Below the pieces are notes generated by a model, which worked only from the letters and a program-made list of their open reading frames with translations, was not told the DNA's origin and ran no database searches. Positions 17,264 to 24,253 of a stretch of DNA of 64,000 bases are shown piece by piece. The translations under genes and the position numbers were made by a program. The DNA is from Sphingomonas colocasiae (GTDB lineage: Bacteria; Pseudomonadota; Alphaproteobacteria; Sphingomonadales; Sphingomonadaceae): the NCBI RefSeq assembly GCF_019880585.1, contig NZ_JAINVV010000015.1, forward strand, positions 62,001-126,000, read 5' to 3'. Every line of letters starts with the position of its first letter. The stretch's first letter is position 1.

Positions 17264-19432
17264 ATGATGAAATTCAGGAAAATCAGCCGTGCGACATCCA
17301 TGGCGACCGCGATCACCCGGGCCGCGCAGGCTGCGGCCGCCCTTTCCATCTGCTCGGGCGCTGCCGCCACGCCATCGCCCGCGCCCCGACCTCCCGTCGC
17401 CGAGAAGCGCCCGCACGAGATCCGTGCCCCGTTCGGCGCCGTTCGCAACGACGAATATTACTGGCTTCGCGACGACAGCCGGAAGGATCCGGACGTACTC
17501 GGCTATCTCCAGGCGGAAAATGCCTATGCGGATGTCGTGCTCGCCGGCAGCCGGCCGCTCCGGGAAACGCTCTACAGGGAAATGGTCGCGCGGGTGAAGC
17601 CGGACCAGAGCAGCCTGCCCTATCTCAGGAACGGCTATCTCTATTATTCACGCTTCACGCCCGGCGCCGACTATCCCGTCGCCGCTCGCCGGAAAGGCGA
17701 TATGGATGCCCCGGAACAGATCCTGCTCGATATGCCCGTGATGGCAAAGGGGCATGGCTATTTCTCGGCCACGGAACTGGTCGCCAGTCCGGACAACAGG
17801 TTGCTCGCCTATGCCGAAGACACGGTCGGCCGCCTCCAATATTCGCTGAAGATCAAGGATCTGGAGAGCGGGAAGCTGCTTTCTGATCAGGTGACCAATG
17901 TTCAGCCGAATTTCCTGTGGTCGAACGACGGACGGACAATCTTCTACATCGACAAGAATCCGGTCACGCTGCGCAGTCAGCGCATCATGGCGCACGACCT
18001 GGGCTCGCCTGTCTCGGCGGACCGCCTCGTCTATGAGGAGAAGGACGAGAGTTACTATATCCATCTCGGGCGGACCAGCGATGGCCGCCACCTCTGCATC
18101 CGCAGCGAGGCGACCCTCACGGCGGAGGTGCGCTGCGCGCCCGCCGACAATCCCGCACGGTTCAAGGTCATCGTCCCGCGCGAAAAGGGCGTGTTCTATC
18201 GTCTCGATCATCAGGATGGGCGGTGGATCGCCCGAACCAACAAGGATGCGCCCAATTTCCGCATCGCCACCGCGCGAGATGCCGATATCGGCACGGGATG
18301 GTCCGCCTGGTCCGATATCGTGGCCGCCAGCGACCAGGTGGTGATCGAGGATGCGAAGGCCTTTGCGACCTTTCTGGCGATCGAGGAGCGCGTGGATGCC
18401 AACAAGCGCATCCGGCTCCTCGACAATAGCGGGCAATCGATCGTCGCCAAGGCCGACGAATCCGCCTTCACGATGCGATTGTCGGTCAATGAATCATTCG
18501 ACACCCCGTGGGCCCGCTACACCTATCACAGCCTGGTTACGCCGCAGCGGACCTATGAACTCAACGCCGCGACCGGTGAGCGCCGGCTGCTCAAGGCAGA
18601 AGGCGTGCCCGGCCATGATCCGTCGAACTATGCGTTGGAGCGGATCTGGGCGACCGCGCGCGACGGTACGAAAATCCCCGTGACCCTGGCCTATGCGAAA
18701 GGATTCAGAAGGGACGGCTCCGCGCCGATCTATCAATATGCCTATGGCACTTACGGCGCCTCTCTGGATCTGGGCTTCGAGCCGTTCCTGCCGAGCCTGC
18801 TCGATCGCGGAATCGTCTATGCCTTCGCGCATATCCGTGGCGGCGGCGAACTGGGCAAGGCATGGGCCGATGGCGGACGTACGCTCAAAAAGATGAACAC
18901 CTTCACCGATTTCATCGATGTGACCCGGCATCTCGTCGACGCGGGCTATGGCGCCAAGGGACGCGTGATGGCGGTCGGCGAAAGCGCGGGCGGTGCACTG
19001 ATGGGCGCGGTCGCGAACATGGCCCCGCAGGAATATCGCGCGATCGTCGCCCAGGTTCCTTTTGTCGACGGCGTCACGACCATGCTCGATCCGACGATCC
19101 CGCTGGTGACCAACGAATATGAAGAATGGGGCAATCCTGCGAACAAGCGCGACTATGATTATATCCTGAACTGGTCGCCCTATGACAATGTGCGCGCCCA
19201 GGATTATCCCGCGATGTTTGTCGGCACCGGCCTGTGGGATAGCCAGGTGCAATATTATGAGCCTGCAAAATGGGTCGCCCGGCTTCGCGCCACGAAGACG
19301 GACCATAATCCGCTGGTGTTCAGGACCGGTATGGAGGCCGGCCATGGCGGCAGGTCGGGCCGTTTCCAGCGCTATGTGGCTCAGGCGGAATATATCGCGT
19401 TCGGCCTGGAGCGGCTCGGCGTGACGCGCTGA
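17264..19432 (+). CDS. S9A family oligopeptidase (oligopeptidase B-like), secreted
   Basis: 722 residues. A signal-like hydrophobic stretch (residues 13-36) precedes RPHEIRAPFGAVRNDEYYWLRDD, the usual N-terminus of oligopeptidase B. A seven-bladed propeller covers about 75-440. The hydrolase domain has GESAGG (catalytic Ser574), Asp659 in GLWDSQV and His694 in AGHGG. Family members cleave peptides under about 30 residues, often after basic or Pro residues. GGGAGG lies 3 nt before the ATG. It follows the S12 hydrolase by 51 nt and is probably co-transcribed with TBDR1. Confidence 0.9.
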   Translation: MMKFRKISRATSMATAITRAAQAAAALSICSGAAATPSPAPRPPVAEKRPHEIRAPFGAVRNDEYYWLRDDSRKDPDVLGYLQAENAYADVVLAGSRPLRETLYREMVARVKPDQSSLPYLRNGYLYYSRFTPGADYPVAARRKGDMDAPEQILLDMPVMAKGHGYFSATELVASPDNRLLAYAEDTVGRLQYSLKIKDLESGKLLSDQVTNVQPNFLWSNDGRTIFYIDKNPVTLRSQRIMAHDLGSPVSADRLVYEEKDESYYIHLGRTSDGRHLCIRSEATLTAEVRCAPADNPARFKVIVPREKGVFYRLDHQDGRWIARTNKDAPNFRIATARDADIGTGWSAWSDIVAASDQVVIEDAKAFATFLAIEERVDANKRIRLLDNSGQSIVAKADESAFTMRLSVNESFDTPWARYTYHSLVTPQRTYELNAATGERRLLKAEGVPGHDPSNYALERIWATARDGTKIPVTLAYAKGFRRDGSAPIYQYAYGTYGASLDLGFEPFLPSLLDRGIVYAFAHIRGGGELGKAWADGGRTLKKMNTFTDFIDVTRHLVDAGYGAKGRVMAVGESAGGALMGAVANMAPQEYRAIVAQVPFVDGVTTMLDPTIPLVTNEYEEWGNPANKRDYDYILNWSPYDNVRAQDYPAMFVGTGLWDSQVQYYEPAKWVARLRATKTDHNPLVFRTGMEAGHGGRSGRFQRYVAQAEYIAFGLERLGVTR

Positions 19433-19451
19433 CGATCTTCGTCGCGCATAG

Positions 19452-19640
19452 CCTTGCCGCGTCCTTCATGCTGGCGATGGCGGCAGCATCGACGGCTTTT
19501 CCGCCAGCCTTTCCGAGTTCGCGCAGGATCGGATAACGGTGGCCATCCTCGCAAACACGATCGGCAAGGTCGGCACGCACAGGATAGCCGACCGGATCGA
19601 GCGGATCGCGCTGAGGCTGCCCGTCCCTCAGCGATTGCCG
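19452..19640 (+). pseudogene. remnant of an S12 serine hydrolase C-terminus
   Basis: In one frame this stretch reads GDGGSIDGFSASLSEF, then DRITVAILANTIG and HRIADRIERIAL. This is the typical C-terminal portion of an S12 hydrolase (the HGG...GF motif, the ITVAVLAN strand and the final helix), comparable to the end of the hydrolase at 27018. There is no catalytic region; a stop codon stands just upstream at 19449. It is probably what is left after deletion of a third hydrolase gene between the S9 gene and the LysR gene. Confidence 0.55.
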
Positions 19641-19668
19641 GGCGCTTCCTCCGGCCCGCCGCGTTCGA

Positions 19669-20586
19669 TCAGTCCGCCCGCCCCTTGCGCATCAGCCAGC
19701 GCTGCATCTCCTTGCACCCCGCCTTGGTGAGCGCCGATGCGCCCCATGCCAGATAATAGGGTTTGGGCATGGGCAATGTCCTGTCCGGGAAGGGTGCGAT
19801 CAGCCGGCCCGCCGCCAGATCCTCCCCCACCATGGAGAGTTGCGCCAGCGCGATGCCGTTTCCGCTGACCGCCGCATCGACGGCGGTGCTGGAGAGCGAG
19901 AAGGTCAGGGCCGCGCGGCTCGGCGCCGCCGCCACGCCGTTATGCGCGAGCCAGTCGTGCCAGCCGGGCGGCGGCGCATCGATCTCCGGCCCCCAATCCA
20001 CGCCGATCAGCGGATAATCGAGAAGCGCCGCCGGTTCGGTGATCGTCCGTGCGGCGAGCCGGGGGCTCAGCACCGGCGTCACCGCATCGACGAACAGCTT
20101 CGCATAATGGGCATGGACGAGCACGTGATCGCCGTATGTCACGCGAAGATCGGCCTCGCCCGACTGGAGATCGGGTTCGGCGTCCGAAGCCCGGAGCTGG
20201 AATATGCTTTTCGGATGGCGGTTGGACCATTCGAACAGCTGGCTGGCAAGCCAGCGCGTGGAGATGGAGGCGGGCGCGCTGATGCGGATCTGGGTATCCT
20301 GCTTCTGCTGCTGCACCAGCCGCTGCGCGCGGCGCAGCGCGTCGAACCCTTCCGCCACGCCAGGCAGATATTTCTGCCCCCAGAAGGTGGGAACCACGCC
20401 GCGCCCGCTTCGCTCCAGCAGCTGGACGCCCAGAAACCTTTCCAGCACCTTGATCTGCTGGCTGAGCGCGCCGGCGGAAACGCCCAGTTCCTGCGCGGCG
20501 CGGGTGACGGTTCCCAGCCGCATGATCGCTTCGAATGCCTGGACGGCGCGCAAGGGCGCCATGGTGCGCTGCAGGGGTTCGGTCAT
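19669..20586 (-). CDS. LysR-family regulator, GcvA/DgcR type
   Basis: 305 residues: N-terminal winged helix (LRAVQAFEAIMRLGTVTRAAQELGVSAGALSQQIKVLE, positions about 10-45) and a GcvA-like type-2 periplasmic-binding-fold effector domain (about 95-300). It is divergent from a DgcN-type gene, matching the described arrangement of DgcR, a LysR regulator of D-glutamate catabolism. The palindrome TTTAGTTGATCTAAA lies 12 nt upstream of this start; an alternative ATG at 20598 would overlap it. A TATATT box adjoins the palindrome, so autoregulation is likely. It is the best candidate to bind the same palindrome before the three TBDRs. Confidence 0.88.
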   Translation of the reverse strand: MTEPLQRTMAPLRAVQAFEAIMRLGTVTRAAQELGVSAGALSQQIKVLERFLGVQLLERSGRGVVPTFWGQKYLPGVAEGFDALRRAQRLVQQQKQDTQIRISAPASISTRWLASQLFEWSNRHPKSIFQLRASDAEPDLQSGEADLRVTYGDHVLVHAHYAKLFVDAVTPVLSPRLAARTITEPAALLDYPLIGVDWGPEIDAPPPGWHDWLAHNGVAAAPSRAALTFSLSSTAVDAAVSGNGIALAQLSMVGEDLAAGRLIAPFPDRTLPMPKPYYLAWGASALTKAGCKEMQRWLMRKGRAD

Positions 20587-20597
20587 CGGCCCGATCA

Positions 20598-20612
20598 TTT
20601 AGTTGATCTAAA
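20598..20612. promoter_or_regulatory. TTTAG-N5-CTAAA operator, site D
   Basis: TTTAGTTGATCTAAA sits between the LysR gene and the divergent dgcN-like gene, at the LysR start region and beside an AT-rich TATATT/TATAAC stretch that could serve promoters in both directions. Confidence 0.7.
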
Positions 20613-20717
20613 AAATATAACAGGTTGAGCGCCCTAGTCTCAAGTCCCGTTCTGCGGAAAACTCCACCCCGGCAACGCGCTCCCAGAAGCCGGGCCAGAG
20701 CAAGGGGAGGTCAGGTG

Positions 20718-21806
20718 TTGAATTCCAGATGGCTGGCGCCCGGCTCCCCCTCCACTCTCCCGGATATTGTTCTTCATGACGATCGCGACCAGTCCGTGCT
20801 GACGCTCTCTCCACCCTATCTGCTGTTCCTGGGCGACGCGCCCGCCGCGAACCACGCCAAGACCGCGTTCGGGCTGAAGGATTGGGCGCCCGAACTCTGC
20901 ATCGGCGAATATGGCTGCGGAACTGCGGTCAGCATCGGGCTGCCGGTGATGACGCCCGACGAAGCCCATGAACGCGGCGCGCGATCCATGGTGATCGGCG
21001 TCGTCAATCTGGGCGGCTTCATCCCCGATAGCTGGATCGCGCCGCTGGTGCGGGCGATGGAGGCCGGGCTGGATATCGTCAGCGGCATGCATGGCCGGCT
21101 GTCGGATCGCGCGGAACTGGCCGATGCCGCGTCCCGGCTCGGTCGTCGCCTGGTCGATGTCCGCATCCCGCCTGCGGGCATCCCGATCGCCAACGGCCGC
21201 AAGCGTTCGGGCCGCCGCCTGCTGACCGTCGGCACCGATTGCGCACTGGGCAAGAAATATACCGCGCTTGCGCTGACCCGGGCCTTTCGCGCGCGCGGCC
21301 TCGCCGCCGATTTCCGCGCGACCGGCCAGACCGGAATCATGATCGCGGGATCGGGTGTGCCGATCGATGCGGTGGTCTCGGATTTCGTCGCCGGCGCGGC
21401 GGAGATGATCAGCCCGGAGGCTTCGGCGGATCATTGGGACGTGATCGAGGGACAGGGATCGATCCTTCACCCATCCTATGCCGGCGTCTCGCTCGGCCTG
21501 CTGCACGGCAGTCAGCCCGACGTGATCGTCGTCTGCCATGAACCGGGCCGCACGAGCATGGCCGGGCTGCCGGATTTCGCGGTTCCGGACATAAGCGAGG
21601 TGATGGAGCTCTGCCTTGCGCTCGGCGGACGCACCAATCCCGCGATACGCTGTGGCGGGATCAGCATGAATAGCTCGGCCCTGGGTGCGGACGAAGCCCG
21701 GCGCCTGATGACCAAGGAAAGCGCACGGCTCGGCCTGCCCGTGGCCGATCCGATCCGCGGCGGCGAGGCGTTCGACGCGCTCGTCGATGCCTGCCTCCGC
21801 ACCTGA
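20718..21806 (+). CDS. dgcN: DgcN-family (DUF1611) D-amino-acid N-acetyltransferase
   Basis: 362 residues without signal peptide. It matches DUF1611/DgcN: YLLFLGDAP near the N-terminus, VIGVVNLGGFIPDSWI, SGMHGRLSD, PIANGRKRSGRRLLTVGTDC (positions about 155-175, leading into the P-loop-like GTDCALGKK), ATGQTGIMI, HWDVIEGQGS, and CHEPGRTSM. DgcN was described as a D-glutamate N-acetyltransferase in marine bacteria. GGGGAGG at 20704-20710 fixes the start to TTG 20718 (7-nt spacing) or GTG 20715. The usual partner DgcA (N-acetyl-D-Glu racemase) is not in the window; a D-aminoacylase follows instead. Confidence 0.85.
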   Translation: MNSRWLAPGSPSTLPDIVLHDDRDQSVLTLSPPYLLFLGDAPAANHAKTAFGLKDWAPELCIGEYGCGTAVSIGLPVMTPDEAHERGARSMVIGVVNLGGFIPDSWIAPLVRAMEAGLDIVSGMHGRLSDRAELADAASRLGRRLVDVRIPPAGIPIANGRKRSGRRLLTVGTDCALGKKYTALALTRAFRARGLAADFRATGQTGIMIAGSGVPIDAVVSDFVAGAAEMISPEASADHWDVIEGQGSILHPSYAGVSLGLLHGSQPDVIVVCHEPGRTSMAGLPDFAVPDISEVMELCLALGGRTNPAIRCGGISMNSSALGADEARRLMTKESARLGLPVADPIRGGEAFDALVDACLRT

Positions 21807-21891
21807 GGGCTGCAGAGAGCAACGGACCTTCCGTTTCACCATGCGATGCGGATATGGCAGGGGCCAACATGTTTCGGGAGCAGGTTTGAGA

Positions 21892-23850
21892 ATGATGACG
21901 ATCTCCAGGGTGCGCGGCGCGTTCGGCTTTTCCTTGATGGCATCGGCGGCCGTGCTGGCGTTCGCCGCGCCGGCAATGGCCAAGGATGCCCCCGAATACG
22001 ACATCGTCATCAAGGGCGGGACCATCGTCGATGGCAGCGGCCTGCCGGGCTATCGCGGCGATGTCGCGATCGATGACGGCCATATCGTCGCGATCGGCGA
22101 TATCGGGCCGGCCCGAGCGGCGAAGACGATCGATGCGGCGGGACTGGTGGTCTCGCCCGGCTTCATCAATCTCCACAGCCATGCCGAACCCGATGCGGTC
22201 TCGACCGCGGTCAACATGCTGACCCAGGGCGTCACCACCGAGATGATCAATGCCGATGGCCATGAAGGCAATGACATCGCGACGCAGCTTCCCGCCTATG
22301 CGTCCAAGGGATTGGCGGAGAATATCGGCGCCTATACCGGCTTCAACGCGGTCTGGAGCGACGCGATGGGTGATCGCGACCTGCGGCCGACCGAGGCGCA
22401 GATCGCATCGATGCGCGCCGCGCTGGAGAAGAATCTCAAGGCCGGCGCCTGGGGCGTCTCCTCCGGCCTCGACTATCGCCCCGCCTATTACGCCAAGCCC
22501 GAGGAGGTGATCAGCATCGTCTCGGTCGCCAAACCCTGGCGCACCAATTTCCCCAATCACGACCGGCTGCGCCCGGAGGACAATCTCAGTTCCTTCAAGG
22601 GCATGGAGGAAACCGTCTCGGTCGCCGAACAGGCCGGGCTGGTGCCGGTGATCACGCATATCAAGAGCGCGGGCAAGGAGCGCGGCAATGCCGCGAACGT
22701 GCTCAAGATGGTATCCGCCGCCAGCGCGCGCGGCGCCTGGACCGCGATCGACATCTATCCCTATCTCGCCGGCCAGACCGCGCTTCAGGCCTTTCTCGTC
22801 CCCGGCTGGGCGGCCGATAGCGGCAGCGAAGCCATGCTTGCCCGTTTCAAGGATCCCAAGATCCGTCCCCAACTCGTCGAGGCGGCGGAATATGCGATGG
22901 CGACGCGGCTGGGCGGTGCGGAGGGCATATCGCTTCCGGGCATCGGCAAGCGGCTCACCGACATCATGGCCGAAGAAAAGGTCGGCGCCGGCGAAGCCGT
23001 TCTGCGCACATTGGAGCGCGATCCGATGATCTACGCCAACATGACCTTCGGGCTTGAAGATGACGTGATCACCTTCCTGAAATATCCCGACACCGCGGTC
23101 GCCTGCGATTGCGGCGCGGCGATCCCCAATCGCGGCCATCCGCGCTATTATGGCAGCTTCCCCAAGGTGCTGGGCCATTATGTCCGCGATACCGGTGCGA
23201 TCACGCTGGAGGATGCGGTGCGCAAGATGACCGCCCTGCCCGCCGCCATTGTCGGCATGGTCGATCGCGGACGGCTGGCGCCGGGCATGCGCGCGGATAT
23301 GACGCTGTTCGACCCGAAGACGGTGCGCGACCATGCCACCTTCGACAAGCCGACGCTCCCCTCCGACGGCATCCGCCACGTGATCGTCAACGGCGTCACC
23401 GTCTTGTCGGACGGTGCGGCGACCGGGGCGAAATCGGGCGCGGTGCTGCTGCGCGACACGCATATGCCGAGCCGGCCGATGAACGCCGCAACCGCAGCAC
23501 GCTCGGTCACCGCGACCGCGAAATCGGCCGATTATGCGGTCAGTTTCCAGGTGGCACAGGCCAGCGGACAGCGTCAGGCCAGCGGCACGATCAGGCTGAC
23601 CGATGCGAAATCGGGCACGGTCTGGACTGCCGACCGGCTGGGCGTGCTGCAGACGACCAAGGGCTGGGCCAGCCTGACCGCGATCCTCAGGGACAAGGCG
23701 GGCAAGCGCATGGCCGCGACGCTGACGCTCGACCATGCCGATGGCGGCGCCCAATCCCCCGTCGTCTCCTTGGCGCTCGGCGGCAATGCCGCGATCGCCC
23801 TGCCCGCCACCGGATCGGTTCGCGCCGGGCCGACTGCCGCCGCCAGATAG
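21892..23850 (+). CDS. secreted N-acyl-D-amino-acid deacylase-family amidohydrolase
   Basis: 652 residues starting at the first of two ATGs at 21892, giving a clean Sec signal (ends APAMA, residue 30). The amidohydrolase barrel has the metal motif LHSHAEPD (His95, His97), THIKSAG, DIYPYLAG, VACDCGA, and HPRYYGSFPKVLG, typical of D-aminoacylases (PF07969). The Cys ligand of canonical D-aminoacylase (GNCG) is replaced by Asp122 (NADG). Residues about 550-652 form an additional beta-rich tail. It would release D-amino acids from N-acyl derivatives in the periplasm. It lies 85 nt after dgcN and is probably co-transcribed. Confidence 0.85.
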   Translation: MMTISRVRGAFGFSLMASAAVLAFAAPAMAKDAPEYDIVIKGGTIVDGSGLPGYRGDVAIDDGHIVAIGDIGPARAAKTIDAAGLVVSPGFINLHSHAEPDAVSTAVNMLTQGVTTEMINADGHEGNDIATQLPAYASKGLAENIGAYTGFNAVWSDAMGDRDLRPTEAQIASMRAALEKNLKAGAWGVSSGLDYRPAYYAKPEEVISIVSVAKPWRTNFPNHDRLRPEDNLSSFKGMEETVSVAEQAGLVPVITHIKSAGKERGNAANVLKMVSAASARGAWTAIDIYPYLAGQTALQAFLVPGWAADSGSEAMLARFKDPKIRPQLVEAAEYAMATRLGGAEGISLPGIGKRLTDIMAEEKVGAGEAVLRTLERDPMIYANMTFGLEDDVITFLKYPDTAVACDCGAAIPNRGHPRYYGSFPKVLGHYVRDTGAITLEDAVRKMTALPAAIVGMVDRGRLAPGMRADMTLFDPKTVRDHATFDKPTLPSDGIRHVIVNGVTVLSDGAATGAKSGAVLLRDTHMPSRPMNAATAARSVTATAKSADYAVSFQVAQASGQRQASGTIRLTDAKSGTVWTADRLGVLQTTKGWASLTAILRDKAGKRMAATLTLDHADGGAQSPVVSLALGGNAAIALPATGSVRAGPTAAAR

Positions 23851-23984
23851 GCGTAACCGCATCGCGGACGAAATCGGGCCGTGGCCGGGAAACCGGCCGC
23901 GCGCGCAGCCATGGTTTTTGCCTTCTTCGCACAGGCGAGATCGCCGGGCCTTGTCCGGCATGCCCGTCTCATCCCCCCGATACC

Positions 23985-24032
23985 GTTATTAAAATTACAT
24001 CACTTGACTCATAGTCACAAAAGTGACGATTT
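23985..24032 (+). promoter_or_regulatory. conserved AT-rich upstream block, copy 2
   Basis: This block is the counterpart of 13306-13353, with GTTATTAAAATTACAT, CTTGAC and TGACGATTT at the same relative spacing. TTGACT spaced 17 nt from CGATTT is a weak sigma-70-like promoter candidate. Confidence 0.5.
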
Positions 24033-24116
24033 AGATCGGGCAAGCGTCATAGCGCAAATCAGCGAATCATCCGGAGAGGCAGGGTTCGGGCGACGGTTCG
24101 GTCTTCGTCGAGATCG

Positions 24117-24131
24117 TTTAGCTGAGCTAAA
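24117..24131. promoter_or_regulatory. TTTAG-N5-CTAAA operator, site B
   Basis: TTTAGCTGAGCTAAA ends 122 nt before the TBDR2 start codon and is the reverse complement of site A. The downstream tail CATC..GATCTGCCCCGATAGTC parallels the tails at sites A and C. Confidence 0.7.
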
Positions 24132-24253
24132 CGTCATCATCGATCTGCCCCGATAGTCGCCAGGCCCCTGTTGCGAAAATCTGCGCGCTGGCGTCGCGCC
24201 CGGAGGCATGCCCCCGGGAGGCGAAGCACAATCGAAACTGGGGGGAATATTCG

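Larger units (their letters stand above)
23851..24253 (+). promoter_or_regulatory. 403-bp upstream region of TBDR2
   Basis: No coding region is evident. It begins with a GGCCGG-GAAA-CCGGCC hairpin (23883-23898) followed by TTTTT 16 nt later, a possible 3' end for the amidohydrolase transcript. Then come the second copy of the AT-rich block (23985-24032), palindrome site B (24117-24131), and a 122-nt leader ending in GGGGGGAATATTCG before the ATG. Confidence 0.55.

Noticed and set aside
21661-23961. A long open frame (over 750 codons) antisense to the dgcN-amidohydrolase genes
   Set aside because: It mirrors the codon periodicity of the real genes in GC-rich DNA, has an Arg/Gly/Asp-rich composition with no domain, and crosses two genes and their spacer.
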